From contig NC_058514.1 in NCBI RefSeq assembly GCF_020382885.2, forward strand, positions 10,898,249-10,962,248: a DNA stretch of 64,000 nucleotides, given 5' to 3'. The stretch comes from Scatophagus argus. Its lineage: Eukaryota; Chordata; Actinopteri; Scatophagidae. Under the pieces are notes generated by a model, which saw only the letters and a program-made list of their open reading frames with translations, did not search any database and was not told the origin of the DNA. The position numbers and the translations under genes are program-made. Shown here piece by piece: positions 1-12,600 of this stretch; the first letter of the stretch is position 1, and every line of letters starts with the position of its first letter.

Positions 1-2513
1 GAAGGAAACCAATCAGCTGATGCAGCTGAGCAGTTGTAAGCAAAGATGAATTGAGAGGTGGTAAACGTTATGTGAAAATTACACACACTGCAGCAATCAA
101 AGCTTGACGCAACGCTTATTTCTGGTTGAAAACCCACGAGCTTCTCTGTGCCAACATGCCAAGTTCAATTCTAAAAGTGCCAGGATAAGATACACAATGA
201 CCAAAACGACTTCTGGGCAGAAATGTGAAAAGTGATTTAAATAAACTTGAAATGTATGGAGATAAACACAGATGTGTTTGTATTTCCAGACAATAGACTT
301 GTGTTAACAAAGGATACATGGGTTGTTGCTGTCTATGTTGCAGTTGTCCAAGATGAGGGGGATGCCTTCCAGTTCTCGCACCTGAGGAAACAAGTTCAGT
401 ACAATGTCAAAAGAAAAGACAACGGTTTCACTTTCCATGTTTGCCATCGCTCAAAATTTTACAATAGTTTTAACAATTTAATACTTTTGGTTCTAGAACA
501 ATAATTTTGTTGACTGATTTGTTGAATGATCTGTTAGCCCAATAGAAGTTAATTTCACAGGGCAGTAACAGAGTTTGCCTATATGATTTGTGATTATATT
601 ACACCATGAATCAGGATGTGTCATATGGCTTATCTTGAGAAAACATTCTTGGGACAAAATGAAATCCAAAATTACATTTATGAAAATGTTGTGACAGCCT
701 CTTGCAGCTTTTTCAAAGCAGCAGGTGAGAGTAGTATTAATAGCACCAACAGATTTTGCCACACAATTCTGACAAAATGTCTGCCAAAACTTGAAAAAGG
801 AATTCTGGTTGAGCAGTGCAGTCTAGCCAGTAGTCACTTCTAAAGGGAAAACAAAATTCATTTAAAGGCTAGAAATGTGTTCGACCTTAAGTGTCCCTCA
901 CATCCATGCAAGAGCAGCAGTGTGGTTGTGGGTTAGTTTAAGACCGTCACAACCAGGAGATCTGCTCTGTATCATGTCTGAATCTGATTCTATAGGCTTA
1001 ATTATTGTCTGTGCTTGCTGTTGCCTTCCCCCTTGCCGTTGTGGTTACCCTCCAAACATACTGGTAGGAGCTCCAAAACAAGACAAAGTGCTGAGTTTCA
1101 AAAAATGGGAATGTCATTTAAACTGTCAAAGAAACAAGGCTGACTAGCACGGGTACCCAGGTCTGCATTTTCCACTTTCAAAATGATTGTCTGAAGTTGC
1201 TTACATTATGTCCAAACCCATAAAGAGATGAATAACAAGCCACTGGACATTGACTTCAGCCCGGTACACGCAGTTCAGTGCTTTGCATGCACATCTTAAA
1301 TTACATTCTCTCCCAAAGGTGAACAGAATGACATTTGGTTTACTGGAAGAGTTCTTAGTGAAAACAGATATGGGGTGATTTCTGACCACTGACAGACCAC
1401 AGATCAGCATCCATAAATATTATAGAGAGGCCAACTGAGGGTGGCCATCCCACAAGCATTCCACAAATCTGTTTCTATTAAGTAGGACTGAGTCTATTGT
1501 GTGCCACAGATAGAGGCCAACTCCTCCCCATCCACTTTATTATCTATCTGTGCTTTATGTCAATAGTGAGATGCCGACAGAAGGCAATGGAGGGAAACTG
1601 ATAAAATCACAAAAGCTGAGGGAGGAAATGTTTCACATGTCAGTGCAAAACCAAGCTGTCGTGTTGAAAGAGCTCATAAGCTGACAGTCGAAGGAACACA
1701 CAGACTCTTGCTTCATTAGATGTTCCACTCGTTTGCAATCCTCAGCCCCCGGTGATCATGTGGTTTGATACAACAGCTCATTACTACAACCTGCACTTTG
1801 ACCTATGACCCTTTTGTGTTAGACTGATCATGGGTGCTAAATGTATCCTAAGTGACCCCAGATGACATTAGAGGAGGGATCCCAGTGGATCAGGAAAGAA
1901 AAAAAAAAACACTTCCGTACTTTCACCAGATTTCACTTTCTTAAGGACCATAATCTAGTTAAATCGTACACTCGTAGTCATTTTGTAGACACATCACTTT
2001 CATCACATTTCTCCTTCTTTTACAAAATGGCCAATGTTTATACTGGATATGGATGGGTATTAATAATACCAAAGCACATCACTGTAGAACTTAGATTGGT
2101 CTTCCTAACAACAACAGCACTGCACATGTGAAACGGCAGTGGGTTTACAGGGTTTACGGCTACAGCTTTGTGCACATTGGTAAACCAAAAAACAACTCAA
2201 TTCAGTAAACACATTTTCTAATCTCCTGACCTGCCCAGGAAATCTACCTTCAACACATTTTTTAACTAATTAGGGCTTTACAGTCTATGTCCAGTGTTTT
2301 CTTTAAACATTAAGCACACTAAATTCACAAATATCCATTAACTCTAATCCACCCAACTGCGGGAAGTTAAAATATAGCATCAGTGTAATTTAAAGCTAGA
2401 TTTTTGTTTGATAACTACTTAATTCAGTCATAAGTTTAACAGAGTGCTTTTACACCTAACATGAAAAAAACTTTTTTTTTTGTTGTTCTTTAATCCATTC
2501 ATCCATTCCAAAC
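1..2513 (-). other. Intron of atxn10 (after exon 9), no coding exon seen
   Basis: The splice donor of atxn10 exon 9 reads GTTTGG on the minus strand at 2513, so this stretch should be intron of that gene. Open frames here are short and resemble no protein I know. I looked for the conserved ataxin-10 C-terminal segment (an AIRNLTE-like motif) and did not find it. No ATTCT pentanucleotide run, the repeat expanded in human spinocerebellar ataxia 10, is visible in this part of the intron. Confidence 0.6.
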
Positions 2514-5500
2514 CTTGTTCTGGTTGTTGGTATTGTTGTGACACAGGTTTCCTATCAGCCTGATGAGATGGGCCTTGAAGCTGATGACAGGAGAATGGGA
2601 GGAAGGGTCTTCATCTGCACTGAAGGAGGAGAAGTTTTGTGTAGCGCTGAAAATATTCTTACTGGCCTTCCCTATGGAATGCACTTGCTCCAGGAGCTCT
2701 GCAGAGAGGGGTGAAAAGCAGAAAAGCACACTGAGCACACTGAAGAACACATTTAATTTACAGCAAAAAGCCATTACAGCTAATCACTCAGATTTTGCAG
2801 TATATAAATTTACTTTTGGCATTTTGCTGTAGAACTGTGTTTTCATGTGAAGCCCACTTCAAGAAGTGTCTATTGTGCGCAGCTGAGGTATTTACAAGTA
2901 AACAATTTTCTATTATTGGGTGATTTCATTTACCAACAGTAGTCATTAGAAGGTCAGGATGATCCTGCAGGAACATAAACTGCTTGAGGTCCGAGGTCAT
3001 CTCACACAGCACATCCAGCAGACTTATCACTGTCAGCGCCTCCTGGAGGACCTACATGGGATTGCAACAAGCAGACATCGGTCACACGGAGAATGGATGT
3101 TGTGTGTTCAAGAGGGAAAAAGTCTGGTGAAAAATGGAAAACTAATATTACAGACAATTTACTCGCATCATGAGGGAAATAATTCTCCATAATAATCCAA
3201 ACACCAGTCCCACTGGCCAGCTAAATACGCTTTTCTGTGTTTGAGGCCTGCTGAAGATACATCAGTAAGGTTAACTACTCCATATAGACAAAAGTATCTC
3301 TTTATGGGGCTGTTTTTCATTGGATGGGCTCAGTCCCTTACTTCCTGTGATGGGAAATCTTAATGCTTAAGCATACCAAGGCATTTTGGACAATGCTATG
3401 CTTCCAACTTTGTGGCAACAGTTTGGTGAAGGCCCTTTTCTATTCCAGCATGACTGTACCCCAGCGCACAAAGCAAAGTTCATAAAGACATGGTTGGATG
3501 AGTTTGGTGTGGAAGAACTGGACTGGTCCACACAGAGGCCTGACCTGAACCCCATCCAGCAGGGTTGAACTGGAACTGAGACTGTGAGCCAGGCATTTTG
3601 CTCCAACATCAGTGCCTGACCTCAGAAATACTCTGCTGCATGAATGGTCAAAAATTCCCACAGAAACACTCCAAAATATTGTGCAAAGTCTTGCCAGAAG
3701 AGTGGAAGCTGCTGAAGCTGCAAAGCTGTGTGTGTATTTAGAATGAAATGTCATTAAAGTCCCTGTTGGTGTAATGGCCAAGTGGCCCAATACTTGTGTC
3801 TATAGAATGCACATGTACCTCATCACTTGTAGCAGAGCCAGTGGCGAGCGTCAGCACAGCTCCACAGCCTTTCTGGAAGGAACTAGCCAGGAAGCTAGCA
3901 ACACTGGGAGGGATTCCACACTTCTCTGAATCCTCCTCTCTTAGCTGGGCAAAAATCAGCTCTAATAGAGTAACTCTGAAAAACACACACAAACACACAC
4001 ACGACATGACGCATCTGTAGTACTTTTTCATTTAAATTATTCTCTACTTGCTTTTATTAGGGAATGTGATGGGGCTGTGTTTATTGTAGGATCAGTTTCC
4101 GTGTAATGCAAGAAGGTCTGCAGCTCTACAGCGACATTTACTGTCTGTCACTACATTTAAAGCAAAGTACCTTTCAAGGTGAGACATCCCAGAGTACATG
4201 CTCTCCACCAGAGATAAAGACTTGAGGAAATGCTGGGTAGCTATTAGAACCCTGTAAATGAACAAATACCAAATAAAAAATATCAACAAGTGGGAGAAAA
4301 CAGTTTGTAATATCTTGAAATAACACACACACTACAAGCTCTTTAGAAGCACACACACAAAAACCAGACACACATACTTACGTCCAGTCTAAGTCAGGTT
4401 GCGTCCTACAAAGCTCCATCACCCTGAGCGCCACCTGGATGTTGTGAGGCTTAGACAGTTCTTCCACCTTGGCTTCATCCAAACATGTGTGGAGTACCAT
4501 GGAGGTGTAGTTTACGGCCTTCTCATCATCAGCACTAAGCAGCTGCCTGTTCACACATGTTTGGGTTGACTCAGTGTGAGGACAAATGCTTTGAGATCTG
4601 TGATAATGCTTTCACGTAACGTAAATGGCACAGAATGTGAAAAAGGGGCTTAATGAGTGTAAGCCCAGTGAGTTACAAGGATTCCTCAACAAAAGTCAAA
4701 GGTCGAATGAAAACTTAAAACTAATGATGAATAAAAATAAGATGAACGATAATGTGAATTACAATGGTTTTATGTAACAGCGGTGCTTGCTGTATGAAAA
4801 CATAACTGCAAACTTACAGGAGAAGGTTTGGGAAACTATGCTGCCAAATGTCATCTTTACACATTTGGTTTCCAACTGCTAAGTTGCCAAGGAACTGGAT
4901 CCCACAACAAAGAGCTGGGCCATAGAGGAAAAAATAGAAAAAAGAAAGGTCAGTATTAAAAAAAGATAACTCATTTTATTAAGGATTAATTACCTTATTT
5001 TAGACTTACGTTCAAACACATATCTGCTCTCCAAATTGGTGGTCTGAAGAAGGTTCAAGAGTTTAAGAGATATATCAATGAAACCAAGCTTCCTAGAGGA
5101 AAAACAGAATTATATTCTTATTTACTTGTATGTTTCCCTGCTTTATTTTTCTGAGAAGTAGAAACAATAACATGAATGCAAACTGCATAATGCAATCTAA
5201 TACAACAGCATTGCAATAACACCTACAGCACTGCAACACACAAAGTTGAATTCTTGAAGAGACTGTCAATTTTAGTTACTCATCATAGATTCTCGATCTT
5301 TTGTAGCTGTAGGCCACCCTGTTTTTTCCCCAAATCTTTCCCACATTCTCATTAACACTGCTTTGTATCAGGGAGTACCTGAGCACACTCTGGTTGCGAG
5401 TGCTCTGGACACAGGCGTTTCTCTGAGCCCTGAAGCACTCAGCGGTCAACTGCAGCTGTAGGGCGACAGACTGCAGGTCCTGATTCTCACTGCCGACCGC

Positions 5501-6211
5501 CTGCAACTCATCACACAATTGGGACAAAACCTTTAAAAGAGCGGAGAATGCCTCTTCCTCCACAGCATCTCTGGAACAACAAAAAAAACAGGAAAGCAGC
5601 GTGGTTAAAATGGTTAAAAGAAATGGTTGGGCAAGTCTAACCCTAACCCTGGGCACCCTCACTGCACTGCTGTAGACAGATGAAATGAAAATGAAGTAAC
5701 ACTCGACTTGACCATAGTGAGCCATCATTACTGTTAATTGTTTCACTTGTGCTTTTCCTGTCTTGACAACTTTATGTCTGAGGACGGAGCGCTTGGACAG
5801 TCGTCTTTGTAACTGCCTGAATTAATAGGTCAATGAAGTAAACATATTTTAATTAGCTATACTGCAGTAAGATGGGTGAATGAACTTCCATCCTACTGTT
5901 CATTAACACGGAAAGGGTAACAAACGGCCTGTATAATAGTAGCAATAGTGCTCAAAACGCATTAAGCTGAACATTTATATTTGAAAGTGCGTAGCTGACA
6001 GTTGCGCTTCAGGCTAGCTCAGCCGATAAGCTAACCTCCCTGTATCCATTTAAAATCCAGTAAAGGGCTTTTGTCCGCACCTGTATTCCTTGTCCCGTAG
6101 CGCAGTAGTAAATGTTTTTAAAACCTGCAAGTGTTCAGGGCAGTGTTTTTCATTCAGAATGCCAGCGAAAGACACTGGAATGTCCAGGTTGCTATTGCTG
6201 GAAGCTGCCAT
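2514..6211 (-). CDS. atxn10: Ataxin-10 (5' nine coding exons; 3' end outside window)
   Basis: Ataxin-10 is a cytoplasmic armadillo-like protein linked to neuronal survival and cytokinesis. Coding exons read on the minus strand: 6081-6211, 5379-5570, 5010-5092, 4818-4914, 4382-4546, 4171-4251, 3819-3975, 2934-3051, 2514-2698. All have GT-AG borders and phases agree, giving 403 codons without a stop. The start is the ATG at 6209-6211 (MAASSNSNLD). Diagnostic stretches shared with human ATXN10 are LTAECFRAQRNACVQ (exon 2), GIQFLGNLAVGNQ (exon 4), VTLLELIFAQL (exon 7), LLDVLCEMTSDL (exon 8) and FKAHLIRLIGNLCHNN (exon 9). Human ATXN10 continues about 80 residues past the last exon seen here; I find no matching exon in 1-2513, so the gene is cut by the window edge. 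It lies downstream of fbln1 on the same strand, as in human. A Tc1-like relic sits in intron 7. Confidence 0.93.
3283..3804 (+). mobile_element. Tc1/mariner-like transposon relic, copy 1 (non-autonomous)
   Basis: The ends read TATAGACAAAAGTAT on the left and an imperfect inverted copy (ATACTTGTGTCTATA) on the right, about 520 bp apart. Inside, a frame at 3386-3568 encodes a piece of a DDE transposase C-terminal half with FGEGPFLFQHDCTPAHKAK and VEELDWSTQRPDLNPIQ, closely resembling the Tc1-family pattern of an HD-x-x-x-P-H motif followed by W-x-x-x-x-PDLNPIE. The N-terminal DNA-binding part and first catalytic Asp are absent, and the frame stops after the PDLNP motif. It is a deleted, non-autonomous copy in an atxn10 intron, antisense to that gene. 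A related copy in the opposite orientation lies at 8735-9259. Confidence 0.85.
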
Positions 6212-6310
6212 GTTCGCCTAAACCACGCGCGTGGGCGGGACGTCCGGAAACATTTCTAACACGCTATTGGTTCAATCCGGGATGAAGGCGGAGTCGGAGC
6301 ATGTGCTGCT
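6212..6310 (-). promoter_or_regulatory. Putative atxn10 promoter / 5' flank
   Basis: Directly upstream of the atxn10 start codon is a short CpG-rich stretch with a GC box (GGGCGG at 6233-6238) and an inverted CCAAT box (ATTGG on plus at 6266-6270, hence CCAAT on the gene strand). No TATA box is apparent. This is what a TATA-less housekeeping promoter would look like. The transcription start itself cannot be placed from sequence. Confidence 0.45.
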
Positions 6311-6434
6311 GTTTTCACACAGCTGCCGGTCACTCTTGACAATACAACGTTTAAGAGACACATTAAAGAGAGAACTCTGAAAATGTCAGGAATTCCTTGT
6401 CAGGGCTGGGCTTATCAGCATTGGAAAAAAACAA

Positions 6435-6910
6435 AAAAAGTGCCTTTACTTGAGTCGTGTATTTAAGAACAACTTTTAGTTAACTGTACTTTACTTGATT
6501 GTTTCCATTTTCTGCTACTTTATACACTACAACTCAGAGGCAAATATTATACTTTTTTTAAAGACTTAGGCTTTATGTTAAGATATGACAATACTTGATG
6601 CTCAGGGATACAAGCTGCAACATTTAAAGTAATTAAAATTAGCCGCACCTTAATCAATTGCAGCACTAAAGTGATGTAGCTAGACATGATTGCACTAATA
6701 ATTACAATCCATTAATATACATTCTTTTGAAATGGGTCATACCTTTACCTTTGGTACTGAGTGTAATCTGATGCTTATACAATTGTACTTAAGTAACATC
6801 TTGAATGCATAACTTCAAACGACTCATTTCATTATAATGTTTACTTGTACAAATTGACTTCTACACTGTTATATTACTACTCAAACTTAAGTAAAAGATC
6901 TATTACTTTG
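6435..6910. repeat. Degraded teleost dispersed repeat
   Basis: The segment contains the wording of a repeat very frequent in percomorph genomes: TTTTCTGCTACTTTATAC near the left end, AGAGGCAAATATTATACTTTT in the middle, then AAATTAGCC, and TTACTCAAACTTAAGTAAAAG near the right end. I recognise the pattern from fish genomic DNA but cannot assign a family name. It is diverged and has no coding frame. It sits in the atxn10-fbln1 intergenic region. Confidence 0.6.
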
Positions 6911-8734
6911 TAGTTTGGCTATTACTACAGGATGTAGTAATTTATTTAGATAGACTGGGTGAATAAAGACTCTTCCTGCTGTCTGTTCACACTTTTTTAG
7001 TTATTGCTGTTAATTAATGAAATAGTGTAACTAAACTATGGTTAGAAATTTAGATGTATGATGTTTTCTTCCAGTAATCTATTACTGACAACCTGAGCTT
7101 CAGGCTTATTATCTGTAAAAGGAAATTTACAGTCAGGTGAAATAGGAGCATTTCGAATAAGGATGCTTTTATAAGGGGTTTTAAAGCCGTAACCAGTAAC
7201 TTCACTGATGGTTAACAGACAATTTACTGCATGTTTTACACTGCATATTTCAGTTATAATCCATTACTTTAAAAAACATGTTCTCCTGCATCACACAGAC
7301 ATTGTAACTGTTTTGTTCATTGTTTTAAAATGCAATTTACTTCATAGTCTGTTGAGACTTTGTTACAGTAAATGCTTTGTATTAAGTAAGTGTTACATAA
7401 ATCAAATTCATTTTGTGTATGCCGTAGGCTAGATTAGATGTTTGAGAGCTCCCATTGCGGATATTTTATAAAATTAGGCTCACTGTGTTTCTATACTTAG
7501 ACATACCCACATTGCATCCAGTCATTTCTGAGACAGAAGTTCTGTACAGGCAGTAAGCTGCAGCTGCAATCACATCTGAAATCCATTCACCTAACGCAGC
7601 GTTTAAGAGCTGATGGTCAATGCACTGAGCCCAGATGAACTGTGGGACAATTGTTGCAAAGCCACAGGACAAGCCTTTGGCATTTCTATGTAAAGTGGCA
7701 AATGTTAGATTACAGGATTTTCCTCCATGTGCTTGTCCCCTGTGTTTTCACTGGCCAGACACAGCACGGCAGTGGTAAAAGGCAGATCAATGTGGAAGAG
7801 AGTTGATTATGGATGGTAAGAAGTATCCACCTCAAACAATTTGTCAGCTTTAAGATGAGGTATTTGAAGATCCAAGCACTCCCAGTATAGGAGTCCCATT
7901 ATTCATTCTTGAAATATCTTCACAAACTAGAAGTGGTGTGGTATGATGGGGAATCTAAAGACTTGAGATACAGGAAAAATAGAACATCGATCGGCTTTAG
8001 TCATTCTGGTAACCTCAGTTATGCTAACTAGAAGACATCAGGTTTAGTCTGCAGCGGTAGAGCTAAAAGTCAGTAAAAAAAACCCAAAAAAAAACAAAAA
8101 CCATAAGCACAATTAACCACATAAAGTCTTTATCATTCACAGATGGTCATACAGTTTGGTGGCACAAAACACAATCAATGTAGAAAGTCTGTAGATGAAG
8201 CATTTTATCATCAAATGAAGCAAGTCACATCTATTCTGTCAAAACAGATAAAGTGGAGCAAATATTAAACAGTTCCATGGATAAGTCAACAGGCGACAAC
8301 GGTGCCACTGATGACAACAAAGTCTGAATTCAAGTTACACACAGCTAAAAACCAAAGATTGGTTAAGGACATGATGGCATGTAACATTCAACACACCTGG
8401 GGCAGAGATATCAAGTGAGAAAGGAATCTATTTTGTGTCATCAGAAATAAATGCTAACGGTGTGACTCTGTGGAAGGCAAAGTTGGTCGGTCCACCACAT
8501 GTCCAAACTGAAATACCTCAGATAGACTGGCAAAAATTTTGGCTGCCATTTGTGGCTTTTGGTGAGTATTTAAACAAGGCCTACTGGATATGTCCTGGAG
8601 AAGAATAAAGTTTAATAAGTTTAATGATCTCCTCACTTTTCATCTGGTTCCACCATCAGGTCAAATTCTTGTCCAATATTTCAAATGACGACTAAATAAT
8701 AGTAACATTCCCATCATCCTCCTTTGTACATCAT
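6911..8734. other. Intergenic DNA without recognisable gene
   Basis: AT-rich spacer between the dispersed repeat and the second Tc1-like relic. The open frames are all short (under 80 codons), lack family similarity that I can recognise and do not chain into exons. Part of it may belong to the fbln1 3' flank. I see no RNA gene. Confidence 0.5.
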
Positions 8735-9259
8735 CTAGACAAAAGTATTGGAGCACCTGACTATTGCACCAACAGGGACTTTAATGGCATTGCATTCTAA
8801 AGAAATAAACAGCTTTGCAGCAGCTTCCAGTCTTCTGGGAAGACTTTCCACAGTATTTGTGTTTCTGTGGGAATTTTTGTCCATTCATGCACTAGAGCAT
8901 TTGTGAGGTCAGATACTGATGTTGGACGAAAAGACCTGGCTCGCAATCTCTGTTCCAGTGGGGTCAGGGTTCTGTGTGGGCCAGTCCAGTTCTTCCACAC
9001 CAAACTCATCCAACCATGTCTTAATGGACTTTGCTTTGTGCACTGGGATACAGTCATGCTGGAATAGAAAAGAGCCTTCCCCAAACTGTTGCCACAAAGT
9101 TGGAAGCATAGCATTGTCCAAAATGTCTTGGTATGCTTAAGCATTAAGATTTCCCTTAACTGAATAAGAGGCTGAGCCCAACCCCTAAAAAACCAGCCCC
9201 ATAAAGAGCCCCAGCCCCAGACATACCTCTTTATGTCTGGATACTTTTGTCTATATAGT
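8735..9259 (-). mobile_element. Tc1/mariner-like transposon relic, copy 2 (non-autonomous)
   Basis: Same element as at 3283-3804 but on the minus strand. The left end is TAGACAAAAGTATTGG and the right end the inverted ATACTTTTGTCTATATAG. On the minus strand the frame 8909-9121 encodes a transposase fragment with FGEGSFLFQHDCIPVHKAK and VEELDWPTQNPDP; copy 1 has PDLNP where this one has PDP, so reading frame and length have decayed. About 525 bp long like copy 1, so both derive from the same internally deleted form. It lies between atxn10 and the fbln1 3' end. Confidence 0.85.
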
Positions 9260-9661
9260 TTATTTTAATTAGTAAATGTTAGCCAGCTAACAGACTTGAC
9301 TGAGTTGGTTAACATTAGTCCTTAGCACTGTCAATAAGCATGTTAGCACACTGACAAAACATTAAGCTAAAAAGCACAGCCGTGCATACAGAGCCTCACG
9401 GAGCAGTTGGCATGGCTGCCGATTCTTAGCCCAGTATCTTTTCATCATATTGTTTTGTAAGTATATATTATGCTGAAATGGCAAAGAAGTGTTGTAAACT
9501 CATTTCGTAATTTTGCAAAGAGCTTCTTTGCTTGTTTTCAGTGAATTAAATGCACGTGCAAATCCAAATCCAATAATTTATCTTATCTTTCATGCAACAG
9601 TATAAACATTCAAGGATCTGACAGAGAAATGACTGCTAATGCAGTGTTTTCATTGCTCAGC

Positions 9662-12600
9662 TCAGAACCAGAACTCTGAGATGAAGACACTGATGATGAC
9701 AATGTTGCGATGGGAAATGACCCCTGACTTTACATAGTTCATAGCCACCTCCAACACAAGGTCCCTGGGGCCAGTGATAGGTTTCACCTGTCGAACAACA
9801 CCTGAGGGAGGACACACACAAGAATTAGTGACTGAAATTCAGTTGTGGGATAGGTGGGATGCAAGTAACTGTAACATCTGCATGCAGTATTTAATAAAGG
9901 ATCTGATACAGAATTGACTGCCTGGTTCCAAGTGACACTCCCTCCTCTTACCCATAATCATGCCTTCGTGGGAGCGCTTTTGCACATCAAAAGAGAACTG
10001 GTCATCTGCAGCCAGGATGTCAAAGAAAACATCAGTGACACCGGGTAGAGGACCAGGGCTAGCTGCCGCAACTGTCCGCAGATAAACTATATCTGATGGA
10101 AGAATTGGTTTAAAGTTTCTATTAACAGACACAAACCACAAAGTGTATTTTGGTCTTCAAATAATATATTTGTGATACTATGAAACAAATACTTTGTGGT
10201 TTGAAATAAGTAATTGAATCTTAGGCACTGTGGCAGGTTGGTAGGCAGAAAGTTTTATTTCAGTGAGGCTGCAAGTTTTGAATTTGCAATTACAAGCTAC
10301 TATGTTAACCATTTCAGCAACAGAGTGGAAACTGTGTTTCTGTCTTGTATGCAACAGCCTCTAAAAATCTCTTATAAGCTCCAAATAGGAATGTATTACA
10401 GATTTTCATTACAGAATAACCAGGACTATTAAGTCTGGAAAACTACTGATAACAAATGTATTTTAACAGATCTGTGAAAGTGCCAAATATGATATTATCA
10501 TTAGAGAACAGTAACAGTCTTCCAACAGTCCCAAAAGCAATACATAACTCATTAAGACTTCTCACTTAATAAAACTCAAGACCCTGGCATTATAACTAAT
10601 AAAAAGCCTCACCCCCTGGATGTCAATACCAACACATGTAAAAAGAACTTGCTGTCTTACCCTCTGGCTCACTGAAGTCTCTGAAGGTTGGCAGAGAGAG
10701 GGCTGTGTTGGTGATGAGGTGGACGGGGTTGAGAGTGCAGCTGATGTCGTTAGGTTGGCAGGCCTTAATACAACGCACACTGACTGAAGCATCTTGTCTG
10801 GATCTAAAAAGGTCAGTGGAAAGGAGGCAGGATGAAAGGATAGAAGGAAAGGGGAGAAGAGTGAGATTTATGACATGTGCCAAGGAGAGAGGAATACACA
10901 TTCTCTGATGATGTGTGAACTTCCCACAATTTTAAAATGTACAGTATACACCAATATTCATATGAAAATGTTTTGACCAAAGCTCCACAGCTGAGTGGAG
11001 AAGAACCTGGCAACACCTGAATAGACCCATAGACCTCCATGGTTAACCGAAGACCGTGTGCCTTAGAGAGAGGCCAAACCCTGATTCCACAACCTAAAAT
11101 CATGTTTATGGGGTTCCCCTACGTGAAGACAGTAGTGCTTTCAAACATAACCTCAAAAACTGCAAAGGGAGCAAAGCCATGTAATTAGCAGCAAGCAGGT
11201 GAGTCCAAGTTGTTCGCTAAGCACGAGGCCAAAGCCACAGAGATGATTGTGTGGTATTCCACACCAGAGAAACGCCACCAAGGAAAAACTAGATGGTAGA
11301 AAACCACACAAGGGCATGTAAGAACGAATATCATTTGACATGATCCGATGACATCATAGTCACATAGAAGACTAAAGAAAAAGATCACAATTTTGATAGA
11401 ATCAGCAAAAGAATCACCATGAATGCGTCTCTCCAAAGTAGGAAAATGAGATACTGTTATTATCATTACCATAAAGAACTTCACTATATTTACTATATAA
11501 AATAATTAACTTTGCATTTTGAAAAGTGGGTGGTTATATAATCCAAAGATTTATGAGAATAATTACTGCACGTATTTCATATACTTGCATTTTCAATCAG
11601 CTCTATATGCATTCAACCCCAAAAACCACCAGAAGGAAAGTGGAACAGTGGAAAATGTGTCTGGCTGCTTTTAGGCTTTAATCCAGCTGACCAACACAGC
11701 TACTGGCCTCTTGGTATCATTTACAGCAAATTAACTGATAACCACCCAATACCAACACTAAACGCGCCATCCATCATACGAGCTGTAATGCTGCTCCACC
11801 ACTAATTGAGCCCCCATGCTGGCTGAGCCCCAGGTGCCCATAAATAAGTGCCATGCTTATTTTTCTTGCTGTCCGCTAAGGCGAGGCCCGTTTGATCCTA
11901 TGGTGAGGCCACTTGGAACACTTCATAGGAAAAATTGGTTTCAACATTAGAAACGACCACAGAGGAGGAAGCATGAGAACAGTGGCAGAAACCATTGCCG
12001 GCATGTGTTTGTGCCTAGATATTAAAGATTGAGAAGTCATTTTTATCTGTCACTTTTTAATTCCCAACACACAGAAAGTACACATAAAGGGAAGCTGCTC
12101 CACAGACATGAAGTAGAGTGAGCTGCCATCAGTGTGAATAAATAACCCCGTCATCATGTCATGGTGCAGAGATCCTCAATAGCTGATGGGCCCCATCTAG
12201 TGGTACAATGTGCTACTCTTGGAAAGATCCACTGCTACTTCAAATACTAGAATAAATAACAAAAAATGGTACTGAGTGTTGTTAAAATAGCTGAAAAAAC
12301 CCCCCACCTTGCATATACAAAAGCAATGCAGGGCAATTTTGATGCTCTGCTTTGGTTACCGATCATTTACTGTTAAAGTAATAATTTTACTCAGTGTTAA
12401 AGGCATAATTTGTTTTTTTGGGGGGGGGTATGCTTATTAACTTTCTTGTTGGGAGTTAGATGAGATACCATTCTCATGTCTGAACAATGTAAAGCGGCAG
12501 CAGCCAGTTAGCATAGCTTTGCATAAAGACTGGTAGCAGCTGGCTTGGCTTTGCTCAGTATAATAATAATAAGATCTACCTACCAGCACCTCTAAAGTTC

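Noticed and set aside
3367-3609. Antisense frames over the transposon relic
   Set aside because: They are opposite-strand shadows of the decayed transposase fragment.
5638-5652. Telomere-like CTAACCCTAACCC
   Set aside because: Only two to three units; too short for an interstitial telomere. The similar words at 16710-16745 belong to a dispersed repeat.
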